Positions 59,201 to 64,000 of a stretch of 64,000 nucleotides of DNA are shown here, piece after piece. This DNA is from Casuarius casuarius (taxonomy: Eukaryota > Chordata > Aves > Casuariiformes > Casuariidae), in the NCBI GenBank assembly GCA_003342895.1, contig PTFA01000042.1:868001-932000 (forward strand), written 5' to 3'. Below the pieces are notes generated by a model. The model was not told the origin of the DNA and searched no databases. It worked only from the letters and a program-made list of their open reading frames with translations. The position numbers were made by a program, and so were the translations under genes. The first letter of the stretch is position 1. Every line of letters begins with the position of its first letter.

Positions 59201-62200
59201 ATCAAAAGGGAAGGTAAAACTACCTTTTAAGCCCTGAAGTGACTCCCCTGGCTTTGCTCTTCTGCCGAAGTCTCTTTGCAATAAAGATGCATCTTTGTTT
59301 ACAAACAAAGAGGCACAGCTCAGTTTTATACACTTATAATATCCACAGAAAAGAGGGAGCACAGATGCATGATCTACTGAAAGAAATCTAGTGTTTAGTG
59401 ATTAGTGGATATCAAACACTCAGGCCACTGTTACAATACTCTCATTCAACCTGCCTTCTCTAACTTTCACAGAATAGCCTAACAAGCCCTCAACAACTTT
59501 AACAAGTTTAACATGTCCAAGAACATTTCTCTAAACAGGCTTTACACACGCAGATGGCACAGTCAGTGCTCTGCATCACTACCTGGAGTCAGTATTCATT
59601 CATTGTTTTGGGAATATATTTTATTTATGCATTTAGAAATCACCCAAGGCAGCCAAACCACAAGTCACCTATATGTAATTAATTGCAGTTACTTGTTCAC
59701 AGATGTGACTAACAAGTACAGATATCATACTATTTTGTTAACAAAGCACCGTTACTACTAATGTAAAATCAGATCTTTAAAAGGTCAGAGGCTTTAAAAA
59801 AATACACATGGGTACAGAGACAATGTATTAGTTGGACATATTTTCCTTCCCCTATAAAACCCATTAATTACTTTCCTTTTCACGTCTCCATTCTTCCTTA
59901 AGCTTCTAAGAAAAGGAGAAAGGTAATGATGTCTACCAAACTTCTGTCGCTCAGCTACGTCTCAGAGGATCAATGTAAGTTTTAAACTCTTGAATGAGCT
60001 GTGAAGCACATCAAATATAAGGAGCTGCTGAAGGTAAGAGACTATCATAAAATTCATGGCTGTCAGGCTACATTCTTTGCAAAATAAAGTGAGATTTAAA
60101 TTTGACCAGATACGAACCCCAGGCAATCAAGCAAAATAATACTTCATCCACTAAGCTATTTCTATTGCCTAAAAAGACTATTCACAAAATCAGAATCACT
60201 GGGGAGAAACATCGTTACAAAAACACTCAAATAAAAATGGTAGCATAATTTTTTGAAACTTATCTGCCTCTTAGGATCGGTGTGTTTACTTCTATGCTCA
60301 TAAGTCTTGCCCATTTCCTGAAAAGCTGTTCATCTCATTTCTTTTTCTACCAGGAGTCTCTAATAAGAGATCACAACTTCCTGCATTTCTGGAAACAGTT
60401 TTGCTAGTCCAGAAGAAAAAGACAGAGCTCTTTCAGTGATGCTGCTCTTTCAGTTACTGCAAAGAGGTCATAAAAGCAAACAAAGCAACTTCCTTCCCAA
60501 AAGAGGTGCACAGTACTTCTGCAATGATTCCAGTCTTGGGCACAGAGTAAATAAGAGACTAAATTCCATATAAAACTCTAATGGCACTCTCATCCTTCCC
60601 CTTCTACACCATTCAAATAACATTCAAACTGCTGCTTAAGCACTCTCCCAAGATATGTGGGAGGCAGCAATTACTTAAAAATACACCCTATTGCACCTAC
60701 TGGAATATGGGAAGTGTTTTAGGCAGCAGTAACAGGTAGCAGCCTTCACTGTTTTCCAAAAGAGACAAAGGGTGCCAGGATGCACAGAAGATGGTGATGG
60801 TTAGTCCTTCCTCCAACCACAAATATTGGTTGTTGCATCCTTGCTGCTTTGCCATACATCAGAGGGAAACTAAGGGGGATTCACGAGTTTCAGTAAACTG
60901 CTGGAGAACTACTGTGAAGGATATCCTGCCAAACTCTATTTATAGGACTTGGAGTGGGGTGGGGGAAGAACAGGGAGCAACAGAGAATAAAGGTTACCCA
61001 TGTTTCAATTACCAAAGTTAAGACCTGTGAATGCTGCTCTCTCCAAAGAGGGAGATAAAGCTTGCTGGCAACAACAGAATGAAAAAGAAAAGAATTGGGG
61101 GAGGGGGAGGAGATTATAACAGAGCATGCAAACTCCAAAATGAACCATTAGCATAAGACTGCTATACTAGATCAAAATACAATTGCCTGGTTCACTGAAT
61201 ATGGAAAAATAGTAAAGGGACAAGCTGCAGCTGTAACTTCAAAGAAATATCCCATAAACATCTCTTCTGTTTGTGAACTAGGGACACTGAAGGGGGATGT
61301 CACCGTTTTAGCAGTACAGAACACTTATTATCTACCTGAGACACACAGTTAAATGAATATACTGCATTACTCAATACAAATATAAGATTACAACAGGGCA
61401 AAGTTGGCTTTATTCTACTTCCAGCAGCAAAAGTGTGTGGAAATCTCTTTTTCTGGTCTCTAACTTTTATAACTAGTAAGTTATCTCTCAAGTTTTCCAG
61501 ATTAAAGAAAAGGAAACACATATCCCCTAAATTAAAACATGGCAAGGGTTACAAATTCTACAAATGTGGGTTTTTTAAAGCTTGCTTTTTTAAAAAATAT
61601 ATCAAAGTTTTGTACCATTAACAAGTTGCTTTTTGTGATTTACTAACAGCGTACTATTAATATGACGAACCATATACACCAAACAATGCATTGATTCCAA
61701 CTAATTTTTCCAGGACAGCGTTTAAACTAATTTTCTCAGTGAAAAAGATACCATTTTACCTAACTGTCAAGTCCCACCTATCCACTTGGTAGTATTTCCT
61801 CAGAGTGCAACTGGACTTAAAAAAAAGTCAATACCAAACACATGCTTACTTCTGTAGAAAAATGAAAATTTTAAAGAGACAAATTAACCAGTAAACTTAC
61901 TTTCAAAATACAGATACAGGGGACAGGATTAAGCGTATGGGCAACACAATCAAACAAGATCAAATTACGCAACCCGTGTAAGTTACCACCCATGAGCAGT
62001 GCCAAAGGAATTGACTCTAAGTGTTCTTCCCTAGCTTACCACAATTGCCAAGTGTAACGTGTTAGCTCAATCCTCTATATTTAAGTTTTACCTCACAATT
62101 CAGACGGGCAGTTAAGATCACATAGTTATCACAATTAGCTGACAGGCAGAAACTTGCTACTTCACTGCAACGTAATCATACGCCGTCAGAAGCCTACAAC

Positions 62201-64000
62201 CCAAAGGACAGAAACTGAACTTCTGAGTGAAATTGGAACCTAAGGCAGCCAAAACTATTAATCATTTGTACTGAACTGGGTGAACAGTTTCAACCAAAAC
62301 AACTTGCATAAATATAATGCTGCTGGTGCTTTTCTCTTCCTCCCTAAGCTCTTCTTTTCTGAAAAGAGGATACCAATCTAATAGATTGGAGGATGCCCAA
62401 TTTACAGAAGTGATTTGAACTTGGGTCTCCCCCCATTCAAGAAATTGCTGTAATCACGAAATTAGCTCAACAGATCCCAAATGATCATACAACTACCTGA
62501 TGTAATGAATGGCTCCTCCTCCCACATGTATACTGGCAGAGAGCTAGTGGCCTCCCCTTCTACACAAGGAGGGGCAGTAAAGCTGGAAACAGATCACCTC
62601 TAGCATACAAAGGAAGTCCAGCGCAAAACTGATGGTTGCTGCAGTTAAAGTTGCCATTATAAAACCGCAATTCTCTTTCTACAGTGGTATTGTACAATGG
62701 TGCTATTTTGGCAAGTAAGTTCAGGCATTCTTAACCCACGGGGTATTTTGGGATAACCTTGATTTTCTTTGTTGAAGCTATTCTACTCTCAATAAAATAA
62801 TTAACTATTTAGTGAAGTAGAGACTGGTATACCTCTGTAGTCCCTACAACCCCTATGCAGAAGAAAATGAGAGAAGACAGATGATTCCTCTGCCCATCTC
62901 ACTACAGTTCTTCTCATACACTCACTTTCCCATCATTCTGTGAATAACATTGAGACCCTTTGCCAAACAGCTCTTTGACTCTCTCCACTTTCACTGAGAA
63001 AGACCAGAAATTTAACAATATTTGACTGTAAATTTTCCCCAAATCAAAAAAAGTCTGAGATGTTTGAAACTTTAGTATGTATTGTTTTGCATGCACAGCT
63101 TTAGACAACAAACACTGGGAAGTTCAGAGGGCAATTTAAGAACTAAACTTTGTGTCATTATCTAATATCATAGACATACCTATGATCAACACAGAAATTA
63201 CACAAAAGACCCAAAACCTGAATTTATGAACATGCTAACTTTATGCATAAATCGTCCTGTGGAACTACTCAGACGTACAAATGAATGCACAGAAGAGATT
63301 TTAGCAAGTTAGTTTTCTTCCTCATAAGTGGTGTTTAATGAAATTCTGTGTGTTTATACCATGTTTCAGCGTACGGTTATCGGAACTTCACACGCTATTT
63401 CTGACCGTGTCAGACAAAAGCATCAGGCTTTTACTATGTCTGAAGAAGATATAAGAATTAATATATGCCTATTTCTAAAACTGTGGCTAGATTTAGGATC
63501 CAAGACACACTTTTGTTGGTCTAAAGTCACACATACTTTAACAACTAGGTCAGCAAAAAAATATTTTTTGTTGTATGACAAACACTAAGCACTGTCTGTA
63601 CAATTCAGTCTTATTGGGGAGCAACACATTGAAATGAATAAAGTGGAAGCAACCACCTTCCAGAACTTCTATTTAGTCAGGTAAGAATATTTTTGTCCTC
63701 TGCTTTTAGGAAAATTGAAAATGCAGTGCACATGCCATTCAACTCTAATGTATTTGGGAAGGATGCTTTGTACCCTTACATGTCACTGGTTCAAAACAGC
63801 GTTAACACACACCCATAAAAGGGACAAATAAAAAAAATGTACATGGGAAGAGTTTGCTACCTACATTTCACTTTCTACTTTTACAATTTAGTTAAAGATG
63901 AGTAGATTTTCAGTTGTGTTGCTTGTGATCCTCTAGTGCAACTGAGGAGCAGTTGCAGGGAGTGAACTTTACACAGTATGACTTCGTCACATGAGAGTAG
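53287..64000 (-). other. SCAF4: 5' part of the gene: SCAF4 intron 1 (partial)
   Basis: Over 10.7 kb with no reverse-strand match to the expected short first exon (MDAVNAFNQE) and no CpG island, so the promoter is outside the window. Open frames here, such as 56077-56556 on the - strand, are low-complexity (Phe/Leu-rich from A/T-rich tracts) and have no family resemblance. It includes the two-copy repeat at 57582-57654. Confidence 0.65.
57582..57654. repeat. Two-copy tandem repeat, period 45
   Basis: agtgacaccNctNgttNatgaaataa occurs at 57582 and at 57627; 24 of 28 bases agree between copies. A small local duplication in SCAF4 intron 1. Confidence 0.6.

Noticed and set aside
1..64000. Typical CR1 LINE 3' ends, tRNA, rRNA or snoRNA genes
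   Set aside because: I looked for the CR1 terminal repeat words (ATTCTATG units), tRNA cloverleaf boxes and C/D box pairs and found none I could support by eye; a covariance-model and repeat-library search would be decisive.

Overview
This window is vertebrate nuclear DNA, almost certainly from a bird. The SOD1 protein resembles chicken SOD1 (QQQ at the end of exon 1, shortened AKGG loop, C-terminal AKC), and the introns are short and AT-rich. Two genes are recognisable, arranged tail to tail as in the human 21q22.11 SOD1-SCAF4 pair. SOD1 (Cu/Zn superoxide dismutase) lies on the + strand at 9814-14564. SCAF4 (SR-related CTD-associated factor 4) lies on the - strand, with its stop at 18650 and its most 5' visible exon at 53203-53286.

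Layout. 1 to about 9240 is intergenic or upstream DNA with no supportable coding gene; it holds an ancient SINE-like piece (5222-5345), an AT palindrome and a striking GATA palindrome (6127-6148). About 9240-10130 is a CpG-rich island with the SOD1 promoter: four inverted CCAAT boxes, a TATA box, exon 1, then a canonical NF-E2/ARE-type site just inside intron 1. The five SOD1 exons encode a full 154-residue protein. All copper and zinc ligands and the structural disulfide cysteines are present. The first intron starts with GC rather than GT. About 14765-18300 is the convergent intergenic stretch with several poly(A) signals on both strands. 18650-53286 holds 19 SCAF4 coding exons that splice in frame into 1,065 residues (CID, Q/P-rich middle, RS region, RRM, proline-rich region, charged RD/RE C-terminus). 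53287-64000 is the start of SCAF4 intron 1; exon 1, which should encode about 10 residues and carry the promoter, is not in the window.

The 5.5-kb SCAF4 intron 28078-33582 holds a decayed LTR/endogenous-retrovirus-like element on the strand opposite to SCAF4. The evidence is two direct copies of a 280-bp block 2.2 kb apart, a polypurine tract, and an env-like membrane-anchor remnant. The last SCAF4 intron carries a (GT)31 microsatellite and an (AAAT)n array close to the last-exon acceptor.

The two genes have unrelated jobs: superoxide detoxification for SOD1, and RNA polymerase II elongation with suppression of early polyadenylation for SCAF4. No new multi-gene system is visible. The most interesting observations are in SOD1: a cysteine at the position equivalent to human Gly37, loss of the free Cys111, a conserved GC-AG first intron, and an intronic NF-E2/ARE site.
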